Below, piece after piece: positions 35,866 through 45,074 of a stretch of 64,000 nucleotides of DNA (position 1 is its first letter; each line of letters starts with the position of its first letter). The DNA is from Rhodanobacter sp. DHB23 (GTDB taxonomy: Bacteria > Pseudomonadota > Gammaproteobacteria > Xanthomonadales > Rhodanobacteraceae), in NCBI RefSeq assembly GCF_014842975.1, contig NZ_JACYXK010000027.1, positions 124,001 through 188,000 on the forward strand, given 5' to 3'. The position numbers and the translations under genes are program-made. Below the pieces are notes generated by a model. It searched no databases, had not been told where the DNA came from, and saw nothing but the letters and a program-made list of their open reading frames with translations.

Positions 35866-37470
35866 ATGAGCGAACGCGAAACCATGGAATACGACGTCGT
35901 CGTGGTCGGCGCCGGGCCGGCCGGACTGTCGTTCGCGATACGGCTGAAGCAGCTCCAGCCCGACACCACGGTGTGCGTGATCGAGAAGGCCTCGACCATC
36001 GGCGCGCAGATCCTCTCCGGCGCGGTGATCGAACCTGGCCCGCTGGACGCCCTGCTGCCCGGCTGGCGCGACAACCCGCCACCGATTTGCGTCCCCGCCA
36101 CCGACGACGAGTTCTGGCTGCTCAGCAAGACCGGCGGCCGCAAGCTGCCGGTGCCGCCGGGCATGCACAACCACGGCAACTTCATCGTCTCGCTGGGCGC
36201 GCTGTGCGCATGGCTGGCGCCGCAGGCCGAGGCGCTGGGCGTGGACGTGTTCCCCGGCTTCGCCGCCGCCGACACCATCTTCAACGAGGATGGCTCGGTC
36301 GCCGGCGTGCGCATCGGCGACATGGGCGTGGCGAAGGACGGTTCGCACAAGGCCGGCTACACCCAGGGCATCGACATCAAGGCCAAGGTCACCGTGCTCG
36401 CCGAAGGCGCGCGCGGCAGCCTCACCAAGCAGCTGATCAAACGCTTCGAGCTCGATGCCGACAGCGATCCGCAGAGCTATTCCATCGGCATCAAGGAGCT
36501 GTGGCAGGTGCCCGCCGGCCGCGTGCAGCCGGGCAAGATCGTGCACAGCTTCGGCTGGCCCGCCGACAACCACACCTACGGCGGCAGCTTCCTCTACCAC
36601 CTCGACAAGGACCGCATCGCGCTGGGCTACGTCAGCGGCCTCGACTACAGCGACCCGGACTACCAGCCGTGGGAAGCCTTCCAGCAGTGGAAGAACCACC
36701 CGCACGTGAAGGACCTGCTGGAAGGCGGCAGCATCCTCTCCGCCGGCGCGCGTGCGATCGTCACCGGCGGCTGGCAATCGCTGCCGAAGTGCGAGATGCC
36801 GGGCGCGCTGCTGATCGGCGACACCGCCGGCCTGCTCAACGTGCCCAAGGTGAAGGGCACCCACCAGGCCATCCGCTCAGGCATGCTTGCCGCCGAGCAC
36901 CTCGCCGTTAGCGGACTCGCCCCGGCAGGTTTCGATGCGAAGCTGCGCGGCTCCGAGGCGATGGCGGAACTGAAGAAGGTGCGCAACATCAAGCCCGCCT
37001 TCAAGAAGGGCCTGTGGTTCGGCCTGTTCAACGCCGCATGGGAAACCGTCACCAGCGGCCGCTCGCCGTGGACGCTGAAGAACAAGGCCGACTGGTCCTC
37101 GCTGCACAAGCTCGGCCAGTGCGAGGAGCCGAAGCGCGACTACGTGCAGCCGCGCGAGCTGCCGCCGCGCGACCGCCTCGCGGCGGTCTACTTCGCCGCC
37201 ACCGAGCACGACGAGGACCAGCCCATCCACTTGCACGTGGCCGACACCTCGGTCTGCGTGACGAAGTGCGCCGAGGAATACGGCAACCCCTGCACCCGCT
37301 TCTGCCCCGCCAACGTCTACGAGATCGTCGACGACGAGGCGGGCAAGCGCCTGCAGATCAACGCCGCCAACTGCGTGCACTGCAAGACCTGCGACATCAA
37401 GGACCCGTACCAGATCATCAACTGGGTGACGCCGGAGGGTGGCTCGGGGCCGAATTACCAGAATCTGTGA
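35866..37470 (+). CDS. Electron transfer flavoprotein-ubiquinone oxidoreductase
   Basis: A 534-residue membrane-associated flavo/iron-sulfur protein that transfers electrons from reduced ETF to ubiquinone. FAD-binding dinucleotide fold VVVVGAGPAGLSFAIRL is near the N terminus. The C-terminal [4Fe-4S] ferredoxin domain has CVTKCAEEYGNPCTRFCPA and CVHCKTCDIKDPYQIINW. Together with FadE and EtfBA in this window it completes the path from acyl-CoA to the quinone pool. It ends 12 nt before the convergent glycosyltransferase gene with no clear terminator. Confidence 0.97.
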   Translation: MSERETMEYDVVVVGAGPAGLSFAIRLKQLQPDTTVCVIEKASTIGAQILSGAVIEPGPLDALLPGWRDNPPPICVPATDDEFWLLSKTGGRKLPVPPGMHNHGNFIVSLGALCAWLAPQAEALGVDVFPGFAAADTIFNEDGSVAGVRIGDMGVAKDGSHKAGYTQGIDIKAKVTVLAEGARGSLTKQLIKRFELDADSDPQSYSIGIKELWQVPAGRVQPGKIVHSFGWPADNHTYGGSFLYHLDKDRIALGYVSGLDYSDPDYQPWEAFQQWKNHPHVKDLLEGGSILSAGARAIVTGGWQSLPKCEMPGALLIGDTAGLLNVPKVKGTHQAIRSGMLAAEHLAVSGLAPAGFDAKLRGSEAMAELKKVRNIKPAFKKGLWFGLFNAAWETVTSGRSPWTLKNKADWSSLHKLGQCEEPKRDYVQPRELPPRDRLAAVYFAATEHDEDQPIHLHVADTSVCVTKCAEEYGNPCTRFCPANVYEIVDDEAGKRLQINAANCVHCKTCDIKDPYQIINWVTPEGGSGPNYQNL

Positions 37471-37482
37471 GGATACGGACGG

Positions 37483-38430
37483 CTAGTCGCGCCTGACCGC
37501 ACGCAGGAGTTCGGCAGGGCATGCCCCTTCCATACCGCACAGGCCATCCCACAAGCCACGCAGCATGCAACGCAGGTTGCGCCACCTGGGACCGATTAGA
37601 GTCCCGAACAGGAACAGTTTGACCAGCACACGCGGCAGGTCCTGAGCGATCCAGATGCGAGGCACATGCGGCATGCGATACAGCCGCAATCGGTTGCGCA
37701 TCATGTAGTACAAGCGCACTGGCCCGTGTACCACGATCTGGCCGACACCAAACGGCAATTGGCGACGCGCATCCCCCAGCCGGTGCTGCATCAGTGCCGC
37801 GCATACTCCGTACAGTGCGTAGCCCCGCGCCCGCGCGCGAAAGCTCCACTCCATGTCCACATTGTCGATGAACAGGCCCTCGTCCATCGGGCCGACCCGG
37901 TCGAGCACTTCCATTGGAATCAGGCTGCCTGAGCTGATTAGAAAATCGCACGGGATCGACTGCATGGCGCTCTCGCACCAGAGCTTGCGACTCAATGGAA
38001 ACCCTATTCGCACGAACGGCGCATCCCGGTTTTCGCGCAGATCCTGAAAGCGAGGCCCCACCGCGGCCACCCGTCCGGCCGACGACAAGGCAAGCAAAGC
38101 GGACATCAATGCCGCCACCATGCCACCTCCCGGCTCGCTGTCCTGGTCGAGCAGCAATACATGCCGGTAGCCGTGCGAGCGCGCCCATTCGATGCCGATG
38201 TTCTGTGCCGCAGCCAGCCCCACGTTGTGCGACAGGCCCAGCAGTTCCCCATCGCCCACCGCGAGCCTCCGGCCCAGATCCAGTTGCCAGCCGTCGTCGC
38301 CTGCATTGTCGACCAGTACTACTGCACCGACCTGGGGCATCATGCCGTCAACCAGCCGACGCAGCGCCGCGGGCTCCGGGCGATAGCTAACGATCACCGC
38401 ACAGACAGTGACGGCTGCAGGTTCAGTCAT
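37483..38430 (-). CDS. Family 2 glycosyltransferase, rhamnosyltransferase-like
   Basis: A 315-residue GT2 enzyme. The nucleotide-sugar fold shows CAVIVSYRPEPAAL at the N terminus, LVDNAGDD, GLAAAQNIGIEWARSHG and the acceptor/metal motif LLLDQDSEPGGG; FIDNVDMEWSFRARARG is the GT2 C-terminal Asp/Glu region. The DQDS type is common in rhamnosyltransferases of LPS loci, and rfbBACD in this window supplies dTDP-rhamnose; specificity is inferred. Its start overlaps the end of the upstream GT2 gene by 8 bp. Confidence 0.87.
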   Translation of the reverse strand: MTEPAAVTVCAVIVSYRPEPAALRRLVDGMMPQVGAVVLVDNAGDDGWQLDLGRRLAVGDGELLGLSHNVGLAAAQNIGIEWARSHGYRHVLLLDQDSEPGGGMVAALMSALLALSSAGRVAAVGPRFQDLRENRDAPFVRIGFPLSRKLWCESAMQSIPCDFLISSGSLIPMEVLDRVGPMDEGLFIDNVDMEWSFRARARGYALYGVCAALMQHRLGDARRQLPFGVGQIVVHGPVRLYYMMRNRLRLYRMPHVPRIWIAQDLPRVLVKLFLFGTLIGPRWRNLRCMLRGLWDGLCGMEGACPAELLRAVRRD

Positions 38431-39409
38431 GGCGCAACAGATCACGCAAGATCGAACGTCCGCCGGTGCCATACCGCCTATAGCAGCCTGCACGAGCCTC
38501 TTTCAGGATCGGCGACAACCGCCGCAGCCACGGCAGCCGCCCCAGCGCCACCCGCTGCTCGAAATGAACGCGCTTGTGTCGAACCTGCGCAGCCCGCTCG
38601 CTGGCGCAATCGGTTTCGGCTTGCAAGAGGAAATCCTCCAGGCGCTGCAAGCGTATTGCCTCGGCAGCCAATTGCTGGTTGCGCGGCAACCGCAAGTCGC
38701 GCCATTTCATGGCCAGCGTGCGCTTACTCATGCCGATCTGGTTGCCACCATGCTGACGGTAGTCGATCAGCGGCTGGCCTATGAAATCCATCCGCCCACT
38801 CGCAGCCACCACGGCAGCCAGCCATTCGTCGTGAATCCAGCCATCTGCCACCGGCAGCATCATGCCGACCACCTGCCGGCGGAATGCGGCGGTGGCTCCG
38901 GTCACGAAACTACGACGCAATACCACCTCGAACGCACGCCCCTGGTGGATGGCCTGCTTCTCCTGCACCGTTAGCTCCAACGCCTCGAACAGCGAACAGC
39001 CCAACCCATCACCTCGTGCATCCACCAGCCGAGCATCACTGTGCAGCAACAGCAATTGCGGATCGCCCTCGAAACGCGCAGCCATCAATACCAGCTTGTC
39101 GGCACGCCAGACATCGTCCTGATCGCACAGGAACAAGACGTCCCCAGTGGCACGTCCCAGCGCACTCGAAAAATTTTCTACATAGCCCAGATTGCGAGGA
39201 TTGCAATGCAGTTGTGCATCAATGCCCTTTGCTCGTGCCTGTTTCACGAAAGCCTGCAGGATTTCGACACTCGCATCGCAGGAGCCATCATCGGCAATCA
39301 CTATCTGATCCGGCAACCGTGTTTGCATTAGCAAACTTTCGAGCTGCGGCTGCAGATGGGCCGCCCCGTTGTAGGTACACATCACGATGGAAAGCCGGAT
39401 TTGCGTCAT
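38423..39409 (-). CDS. Family 2 glycosyltransferase
   Basis: A 328-residue GT2. Motifs: LSIVMCTYNGAAHLQPQLESLL, IVIADDGSCDASVEIL, VLFLCDQDDVWRADKL and the later GWIHDEWLAAV. The CDQDDVW form is seen in rhamnosyl- and related transferases in O-antigen clusters. Start at 39409 chosen from the GGAGG 9 nt upstream; the frame runs a little further without a ribosome site. Translationally linked to the second GT2. Both lie between ETF-QO and etfB, outside the main O-antigen operon. Confidence 0.87.
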   Translation of the reverse strand: MTQIRLSIVMCTYNGAAHLQPQLESLLMQTRLPDQIVIADDGSCDASVEILQAFVKQARAKGIDAQLHCNPRNLGYVENFSSALGRATGDVLFLCDQDDVWRADKLVLMAARFEGDPQLLLLHSDARLVDARGDGLGCSLFEALELTVQEKQAIHQGRAFEVVLRRSFVTGATAAFRRQVVGMMLPVADGWIHDEWLAAVVAASGRMDFIGQPLIDYRQHGGNQIGMSKRTLAMKWRDLRLPRNQQLAAEAIRLQRLEDFLLQAETDCASERAAQVRHKRVHFEQRVALGRLPWLRRLSPILKEARAGCYRRYGTGGRSILRDLLRHD

Positions 39410-39534
39410 GGCTCGTTGCCTCCGCTGGCGACTGTCCATCGCTGGCCGCGCAGATGCAGCGTCTCGGAATGGCATAGGGCGGGGCATCATACTAAAACGG
39501 CCGCCCGGCAGCCGGCAGAACCGCCGGCTCGGGT

Positions 39535-39540
39535 TAGAAT
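39535..39540 (+). promoter_or_regulatory. Candidate -10 of etfB
   Basis: TAGAAT in the context GGTTAGAATAGCCC, 55 bp before the etfB start. No good -35 is visible at 16-18 bp. Confidence 0.35.
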
Positions 39541-39595
39541 AGCCCACTGTTTCATTACCGTATGCGCCCTGCGGCGCCCGCAGAAGGGATCATTA

Positions 39596-40342
39596 ATGAA
39601 AATTCTGGTCGGTTACAAGCGCGTCGTGGATTACAACGTACGCATCCAGGTCAAATCCGACGGTACCGGCGTGGTCACCGACGGTGTCAAGCTGTCCGCC
39701 AACCCGTTCGATGACATCGCGCTGGAAGAGGCGCTGCGGCTGCGCGAGAAAGGCGTGGCCGAGGAAGTGATCGTGGTCGGCATCGGCCCGGCCGATCTCA
39801 CCGCTCACCTGCGCAATGGACTGGCGATGGGTGCAAACCGGGCCATACACGTGCTGACTGCCGACGCCACGCAGCCGCTTACCGCCGCCCGCGTGTTCCT
39901 CAAGCTGATCGAAAAGGAGCAGCCTGGTCTGGTGATCCTGGGCAAGCAGGCGATCGACGACGACGCCAATCAGACGGGCCAGATGCTCGCCGCGCTGTGG
40001 GACCGTCCGCAGGCCACCTTCGCCAGCAAGGTCGAGATCGCCGGGGACAAGGCCACGGTGACCCGCGAGGTCGATGCCGGGCTGGAAGTGATCGAGGCTG
40101 CACTGCCAGCGGTGATCACCACCGATCTTCGCCTCAACGAACCGCGCTTCATCAAGCTGCCCGACATCATGAAGGCAAAGTCCAAGCCGATCGAGACTAT
40201 CGAATTCGGATCACTAGACGTCGAGGCACACGACCACCTGAAGACCACGCACTATGCGGCGCCGGCCAAGCGCAGCAAGGGTGTGATGGTAAAAGATGCC
40301 GCCGAACTGGTCGCGGCACTGAAGCAGAAGGGGCTTTTGTGA
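39596..40342 (+). CDS. etfB: Electron transfer flavoprotein beta subunit
   Basis: A 248-residue beta subunit of ETF, which binds AMP and accepts electrons from acyl-CoA dehydrogenases. Family motifs include MKILVGYKRVVDYNVRI, NPFDDIALEEALRL and LGKQAIDDDANQTGQMLAAL. Length matches (about 249). It is followed 78 nt later by etfA. ETF-QO lies upstream but is separated by two minus-strand glycosyltransferase genes. Confidence 0.97.
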   Translation: MKILVGYKRVVDYNVRIQVKSDGTGVVTDGVKLSANPFDDIALEEALRLREKGVAEEVIVVGIGPADLTAHLRNGLAMGANRAIHVLTADATQPLTAARVFLKLIEKEQPGLVILGKQAIDDDANQTGQMLAALWDRPQATFASKVEIAGDKATVTREVDAGLEVIEAALPAVITTDLRLNEPRFIKLPDIMKAKSKPIETIEFGSLDVEAHDHLKTTHYAAPAKRSKGVMVKDAAELVAALKQKGLL

Positions 40343-40385
40343 TCGCCCTTGGTCAAGCCCCGGCCAATCATGGCCAGACTCTCGA
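40340..40385. repeat. Degenerate family B repeat between etfB and etfA
   Basis: TGTGATCGCCCTTGGTCA then CCGGCCAATCATGGCCAGACT: the two-hairpin layout of family B with many changes. It overlaps the etfB stop codon. Confidence 0.4.
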
Positions 40386-40420
40386 ATAAAGCCCCTGCTT
40401 CCCAAGTTTGAGGAAACCCC

Positions 40421-41365
40421 ATGAGCAAGATCCTGGTCATCGCCGAACACCTGGACGGCAAACTCAACTCCTCCACCGCACGCGCCGTCAGTGCAGCCAT
40501 CGCCGTGAAGGGCGAGGTGATCGACGTGCTGGTGCTGGCCGACAGCGTCGATGCGATCGCCACCGAGGCGGCGAAGATCAACGGCGTGAGCCGTGTGCTC
40601 ACTGTCGCCCGCAGTGAAAACGCGCATGCACTGGCCGCCGTGCTGGCGCCGCAGATCGCCAAGACCGCCGCCGGCTACAGTCATGTGTTCGTGCCTTCCA
40701 CCACCTTCGGCAAGGACGTCGCCCCGCGCGTGGCTGCCCTGCTCGGCGTGGCGCAGGTCAGCGACGTGATGAGCGTGGAAGGCACACATACCTTCAGGCG
40801 CCCAATCTACGCCGGCAACGCAATCATCACGGTCGAAGCCGATGCCGCCCACACCGTCGTTGCCACGATCCGTTCGGCTTCCTGGGGCGCCGCAGCCACG
40901 GGCACCGGCAGCGCCCCCATCGAGGCATTGACCGTCGATGTCGCGCTGCCCACGCATACCCGTTTCGTCGAACTGAAACAGGGCAGCAGCGACCGTCCCG
41001 ACTTGCAGAGCGCCAGCAAGGTCGTCTCTGGAGGACGTGGTGTTGGCTCGAAGGAAAACTTCGACATCATCTTCAAGTTCGCTGACCGGATCGGTGCCGC
41101 CGTCGGCGCCTCGCGTGCCGCAGTCGATGCCGGCTACGTGCCCAGCGACCTGCAGGTCGGCCAGACCGGCAAGATCATCGCCCCCGAGCTGTACGTGGCG
41201 ATCGGCATCTCCGGTGCGATCCAGCACCTGACCGGCATCAAGGACGCCGGCACCATCGTGGCAATCAACAAGGACGGCGAGGCACCAATTTTCGAAGTGG
41301 CGGACTTCGGGTTGGTTGGGGATCTGTTCAAGCTCATCCCTGAACTGGAAGCCCAGTTGCGTTGA
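40421..41365 (+). CDS. etfA: Electron transfer flavoprotein alpha subunit
   Basis: A 314-residue FAD-carrying alpha subunit. Motifs: [20 protein letters not shown] at the N terminus, [14 protein letters not shown], and the FAD-domain signature [47 protein letters not shown] region. AGGAAA ribosome site upstream. It marks one flank of the LPS island; metB marks the other. Confidence 0.97.
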   Translation: MSKILVIAEHLDGKLNSSTARAVSAAIAVKGEVIDVLVLADSVDAIATEAAKINGVSRVLTVARSENAHALAAVLAPQIAKTAAGYSHVFVPSTTFGKDVAPRVAALLGVAQVSDVMSVEGTHTFRRPIYAGNAIITVEADAAHTVVATIRSASWGAAATGTGSAPIEALTVDVALPTHTRFVELKQGSSDRPDLQSASKVVSGGRGVGSKENFDIIFKFADRIGAAVGASRAAVDAGYVPSDLQVGQTGKIIAPELYVAIGISGAIQHLTGIKDAGTIVAINKDGEAPIFEVADFGLVGDLFKLIPELEAQLR

Positions 41366-41372
41366 GCACCGT

Positions 41373-41404
41373 CCGGAACTGAGCCAGCAACGGCTCAGTT
41401 CCGG
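41373..41404 (+). terminator. Hairpin after etfA
   Basis: CCGGAACTGAGCC-agcaac-GGCTCAGTTCCGG, a perfect 13-bp stem 7 nt after the etfA stop. No T-tract follows, so it may be a weak or factor-assisted terminator, or protect the mRNA end. Confidence 0.6.
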
Positions 41405-41521
41405 CGAAACTCTGCACCGAAGCTGCGCCAAGGTCTCGCAGTCCTCCGAGCTCAGTCGTCGCCTTCACGTTCAAATCCCTGGAGGCGCGTTTCCTCCCGC
41501 ACGGCTTTAGAGGGAGACGAT

Positions 41522-42295
41522 GTGAAGTACTTTATCCATATTCCAAAATCCGCGGGGACCTCCTTGCGCGCAGCCATGGTCGCGAGCGGCGCAGGCAACG
41601 TGCGGCTGAAACCCATCTACGATCGCGCCGACCACGAACAGTTGCTGCAACGCCCTCCCCGGCTGCCATGCGATGCTTTGCTGTTCGGGCATTTCTCGTT
41701 CGGCTTGCATCGGGTGATCGCGGACGACAGCCCCGAATACACGACCGTTTTGCGGAATCCAGTGGAACGGGTGATATCCCTGTATCACCACCATCATCGC
41801 TTCCCAAGCTCACCGTACCATTCACTGCTGAACGAGCGTCGGTATACCCTCTCGGACTTCGTGCTTTCGGGACTGACCCCCGAGACAAACAACGAAGTGG
41901 TGCGCAATTTGAGCGCAAGCTACGGACGCATCCCCCTGTTGTGTGACCGGCTGGCAAATACATGGTGGCGCGCCACACGGGGTGTTGGCACCCGCCAGAT
42001 CGACGAGCGCTTCCGCTTGCGCCGTGCGCTTGGCAACGTAGAACGTTTTTTTGTCCACGTGGGTTGCATACCCAAGCTGCAGGAGACCGTCTGCTTCCTG
42101 GAAGAATGGACTGGCCTGCCTCCGGGCACGTTAAAGCCGCCGAGGGAAAACGTCTTCCTCGGCGAAAGAGAGGAGGTCGGCCCGTCGACCCTCCAGGTGT
42201 TGGAAAACGCCAACGAACTTGATCTGGAACTTTACGAGATGACCCTATCGGGTCGGTTGCCAAGGAAGAAACCGCAACGCACCTCGCTGCCCTAG
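41522..42295 (+). CDS. Sulfotransferase-family protein
   Basis: A 257-residue protein of the carbohydrate sulfotransferase (Sulfotransfer_2-like) type. The N-terminal MKYFIHIPKSAGTSLRAAMV is the PAPS 5'-phosphosulfate-binding loop, and TVLRNPVERVISLYHHHHR is the 3'-phosphate motif. It would transfer sulfate from PAPS (from CysDNC) to a sugar hydroxyl, plausibly in the surface polysaccharide; acceptor unknown. GTG start with GAGGGAG upstream. It is the only plus-strand gene of the island and converges on the methyltransferase/GT gene with shared stop bases CTAG. Confidence 0.8.
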   Translation: MKYFIHIPKSAGTSLRAAMVASGAGNVRLKPIYDRADHEQLLQRPPRLPCDALLFGHFSFGLHRVIADDSPEYTTVLRNPVERVISLYHHHHRFPSSPYHSLLNERRYTLSDFVLSGLTPETNNEVVRNLSASYGRIPLLCDRLANTWWRATRGVGTRQIDERFRLRRALGNVERFFVHVGCIPKLQETVCFLEEWTGLPPGTLKPPRENVFLGEREEVGPSTLQVLENANELDLELYEMTLSGRLPRKKPQRTSLP

Positions 42296-44142
42296 GCGTT
42301 CCCGGCCCCCACGCGCGCGCGTACCCAGGTACCAAACCGCCAGCTGCGCGAACTGCGCAGAGTGGACAGGTAGCGCTCCAACTGAGGACCGTTCATCGCC
42401 CACAGCATGGGATAGGTCCAGCGCCGGCCGGCCATCGCAGCCAAGCCGCGCATCGGCGCACCGACACGCCAGGTACGACTGTGCAACAAGTTGTGAATTT
42501 CTTCGCGCAAGGCGTTCTCGTACTGTGTGGCGTCAAGGTGGGGATCGGGCTGCGGTCCCGGCGCCGCCAGATAGCGACGATTCCAGTCATGTACCAGATG
42601 ACGTATGCGTGTCGCGCTACCCGGCTCCAACAGAATCGGCTTGGCGTCCAGCTTGCGCCAGATGGCATAGTGGTTTGTTTGCCATTCTTCGATGGAATGG
42701 GCCGTGTATGAGGACTCCGCGTTGTCCCACTTGCGGTAGATGGAGGTGATTTCCCCGTCGCTCGCCACACCACAAATCTCCGCCGTCCGCATCAGGAAAT
42801 CCCAATCCTCGGTGGTGGTCAGGGTCTCGTCGAACTCGATCTTGAGGTCGTGGAAGCAGGCGCGCGGAAAAGCCAGCGACACCGGTGGGGTGGCGTTCTC
42901 CACCAGGTGCTGGAAGAAGTCGAACTTCACGGGGTAGCAGGCCTCGAACGAGCCTATCGAGCGCACCGAGCGGCTACTCACGCCAGTTTTCACCGGTTGC
43001 CACGTCTGTGCCACGTTGGCGCTGCGCAGGACCCGCCCCGGGTTGGCAGCCGCCAGGCGCTTGAACTCCTCCACCCAATGACCCAGGACGATGTCGTCAT
43101 CGTCCAGGATTGCAACATAGTTTCCGCGGGCCGCACGGAAGCCCACGTTCAACGGGGTGGTGCGCGTACCATGGTCGACGCGAATCAGTCGCACCCGCCG
43201 GCGCAGGTCGGCATGCGTATCGTCGATCACGCGCTCCACCGCGAGTTGCGCTTCATGGCTGAGCTTGTGCCCGATGACACACACCTCGAAATCCTGCGAG
43301 GTCTGTGCGGACAGGCACAGCAATACATCACGCAGGGTATCGATACGCTTCCCCTGGGTACGGGTGACAACCGACAGGAACGGAGCGACATCCGGCACCT
43401 CATCCGCACCCCGCAGGCTGGGGCCTGGCAGATAGGCGCCCACGAACTGGTTGATGCGCGCGCAGCGGTCCACACCATCACGCAGTCGTGCGAGATGGTC
43501 ATGCAGCGGAGTGCCTTCGGCCAGCACCGGATGCAACGCCGGGAAGTGCTGGTCACTCTTGTCCAGGGTGACGTTGTTCTCCCCGATCAGGTGCCAGCCA
43601 CTACTGAGCAGCAATGAATGCACCAGACTTTCGCTGAAGAACCGTACATGGGTGATGTCCAGCAGGCCGGTGTCCGTGTAATCCCATTTTCCGAAGGCCA
43701 GTTTGAAACCCACATCGCGATGCGCCACGTTCGGCACCGAGACCACCAGCACGGCAGCACTGTTTAGGGCGATCCGCCGCAGCATTGCCAGGATCTCGGC
43801 ACCATTGTAGACATGCTCCAAAGTGTCGATGATCGAGAGCGATGCCACCTTGCGACCGGCCACCGCTGCGGTGATCGCGGCTTCGGCAGCGACAGGATCG
43901 GCCAGATCAAGAGCAATCCCGACAAAACCGCGCTCGTTCAGTGAGGCCAGTGCCTCATCGTCGCGGTCAAAGCCGATGTACTCACGTCCCACGTGGTCAC
44001 GAACATGCTCGGCCATACGCCCGAAGCCGCAACCGATATCAAGGTGCAAGCCCTGCCCACCGGCAGAATGGTCCTGCAACAACCTGACAACATGACCATA
44101 TACGTTGTCGTGATAGAACGGATTGTCGTAGTTGCTACTCAT
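42292..44142 (-). CDS. Methyltransferase-glycosyltransferase fusion protein
   Basis: A 616-residue two-domain protein. Residues about 1-215 are a class I SAM methyltransferase (LHLDIGCGFGRMAEHVRDH, IIDTLEHVYNGAEIL, SVPNVAHRDVG). Residues about 245-520 are a GT2 glycosyltransferase (FLSVVTRTQGKRIDTLRDVL, NVGFRAARGNYVAILDDDDI, TTTEDWDFLMRTAEICG). A basic C-terminal region follows (TLRSSRSWRFGTWVRARVG). Last gene of the metB-wzm-wzt operon; the start overlaps the preceding stop by 4 bp. In ABC-exported O-antigens such a protein could methylate and thereby cap chain ends; this role is inferred. Confidence 0.85.
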   Translation of the reverse strand: MSSNYDNPFYHDNVYGHVVRLLQDHSAGGQGLHLDIGCGFGRMAEHVRDHVGREYIGFDRDDEALASLNERGFVGIALDLADPVAAEAAITAAVAGRKVASLSIIDTLEHVYNGAEILAMLRRIALNSAAVLVVSVPNVAHRDVGFKLAFGKWDYTDTGLLDITHVRFFSESLVHSLLLSSGWHLIGENNVTLDKSDQHFPALHPVLAEGTPLHDHLARLRDGVDRCARINQFVGAYLPGPSLRGADEVPDVAPFLSVVTRTQGKRIDTLRDVLLCLSAQTSQDFEVCVIGHKLSHEAQLAVERVIDDTHADLRRRVRLIRVDHGTRTTPLNVGFRAARGNYVAILDDDDIVLGHWVEEFKRLAAANPGRVLRSANVAQTWQPVKTGVSSRSVRSIGSFEACYPVKFDFFQHLVENATPPVSLAFPRACFHDLKIEFDETLTTTEDWDFLMRTAEICGVASDGEITSIYRKWDNAESSYTAHSIEEWQTNHYAIWRKLDAKPILLEPGSATRIRHLVHDWNRRYLAAPGPQPDPHLDATQYENALREEIHNLLHSRTWRVGAPMRGLAAMAGRRWTYPMLWAMNGPQLERYLSTLRSSRSWRFGTWVRARVGAGNA

Positions 44143-45074
44143 AGACTGTACCGGTGTTTGGTGTAGTAGTCGCCCACGAATTCTGCGACAGCGCCCTTGA
44201 CGTCGATCTGCTTCGGCAACCTGCCTTCCTCCATGCGGCGATCGAACTCATTTGCGGCCTTGCGCAGATGCGGCAAATCCGAAGCCGCGAAGCTCTTGAG
44301 CAGGCGCTCGGCGATGTCCTTGCGTGAAAACTTGTAAGCCATCAGCAGCGCGGCCTCCGCGGAGTAGTACTGCTCCGAACTGGTGGGCGCCCATTGCCCA
44401 TTGGCGCCCAGCCGCTTATCGTGAAACACAACCGCCGAGGGTTGGTAGATGATCCGGTACCCTGCAAGCCTGGCGCGCCACGAGAAATCCACGTCATCGC
44501 AATACAGGAAGAAGGTCTCCTGATCGAAGCCGTCCAATTCGCGGATCACGTTCATCGGGATCAGCGCACAAGCCGTGGTGGCCCAACCGGTCTCCCCGGT
44601 GAGTTTGTGGTATTCCTTGGGATGCTCGATGGGCAACTGGCGCGCCTCCACCATCCCCACGTGGGGATCGTCCAGCGGACGCGCCAGTTCGATCAGGGCG
44701 TCGGGAGCCAGCATCACATCCGGATTCATGATCAGCAACGCCTCCCACTCTGTCTCCTGGACCTGCGCATCCACGATCAACGTGTTGTGACCCTTGGCCG
44801 ACCCCAGATTCCCATCGAAGAACAGGTGGTCAATCCGCGTGATCGCCGGGTGGGCTTTGCGCACGGCGCCCAGGAATTCGTCGTCCAAGCAGGCGCGCGG
44901 AGAACTGTCGCCATAAGCCAGCGACACGGACTTGAACACCCCTGCCGCGACCGCCAGATCTGCGGCGCGATTGAGGTGCGCGATGCTCTGTTCCACACGA
45001 TTTTGCTCGTTGCCGTACAGCACGGAATGTACCCGCAGGTGGCCTGCGTTTTGCCGGTTTTTTTTGATGCTCAT
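44139..45074 (-). CDS. Family 2 glycosyltransferase
   Basis: A 311-residue GT2-like enzyme. The N terminus is divergent (LRVHSVLYGNEQNRVEQSI), but the fold is recognisable from FFDGNLGSAKGHNTLI, ALLIMNPDVMLAPDAL and the C-terminal FFLYCDDVDFSWRARLAGYRI followed by VVFHDK. Probably adds a sugar in O-antigen assembly. ATGA overlap with the upstream epimerase gene and 4-bp overlap with the downstream methyltransferase/GT show coupled translation. A run of eight A/T bases near the start hints at lower GC than the chromosome average. Confidence 0.82.
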   Translation of the reverse strand: MSIKKNRQNAGHLRVHSVLYGNEQNRVEQSIAHLNRAADLAVAAGVFKSVSLAYGDSSPRACLDDEFLGAVRKAHPAITRIDHLFFDGNLGSAKGHNTLIVDAQVQETEWEALLIMNPDVMLAPDALIELARPLDDPHVGMVEARQLPIEHPKEYHKLTGETGWATTACALIPMNVIRELDGFDQETFFLYCDDVDFSWRARLAGYRIIYQPSAVVFHDKRLGANGQWAPTSSEQYYSAEAALLMAYKFSRKDIAERLLKSFAASDLPHLRKAANEFDRRMEEGRLPKQIDVKGAVAEFVGDYYTKHRYSL

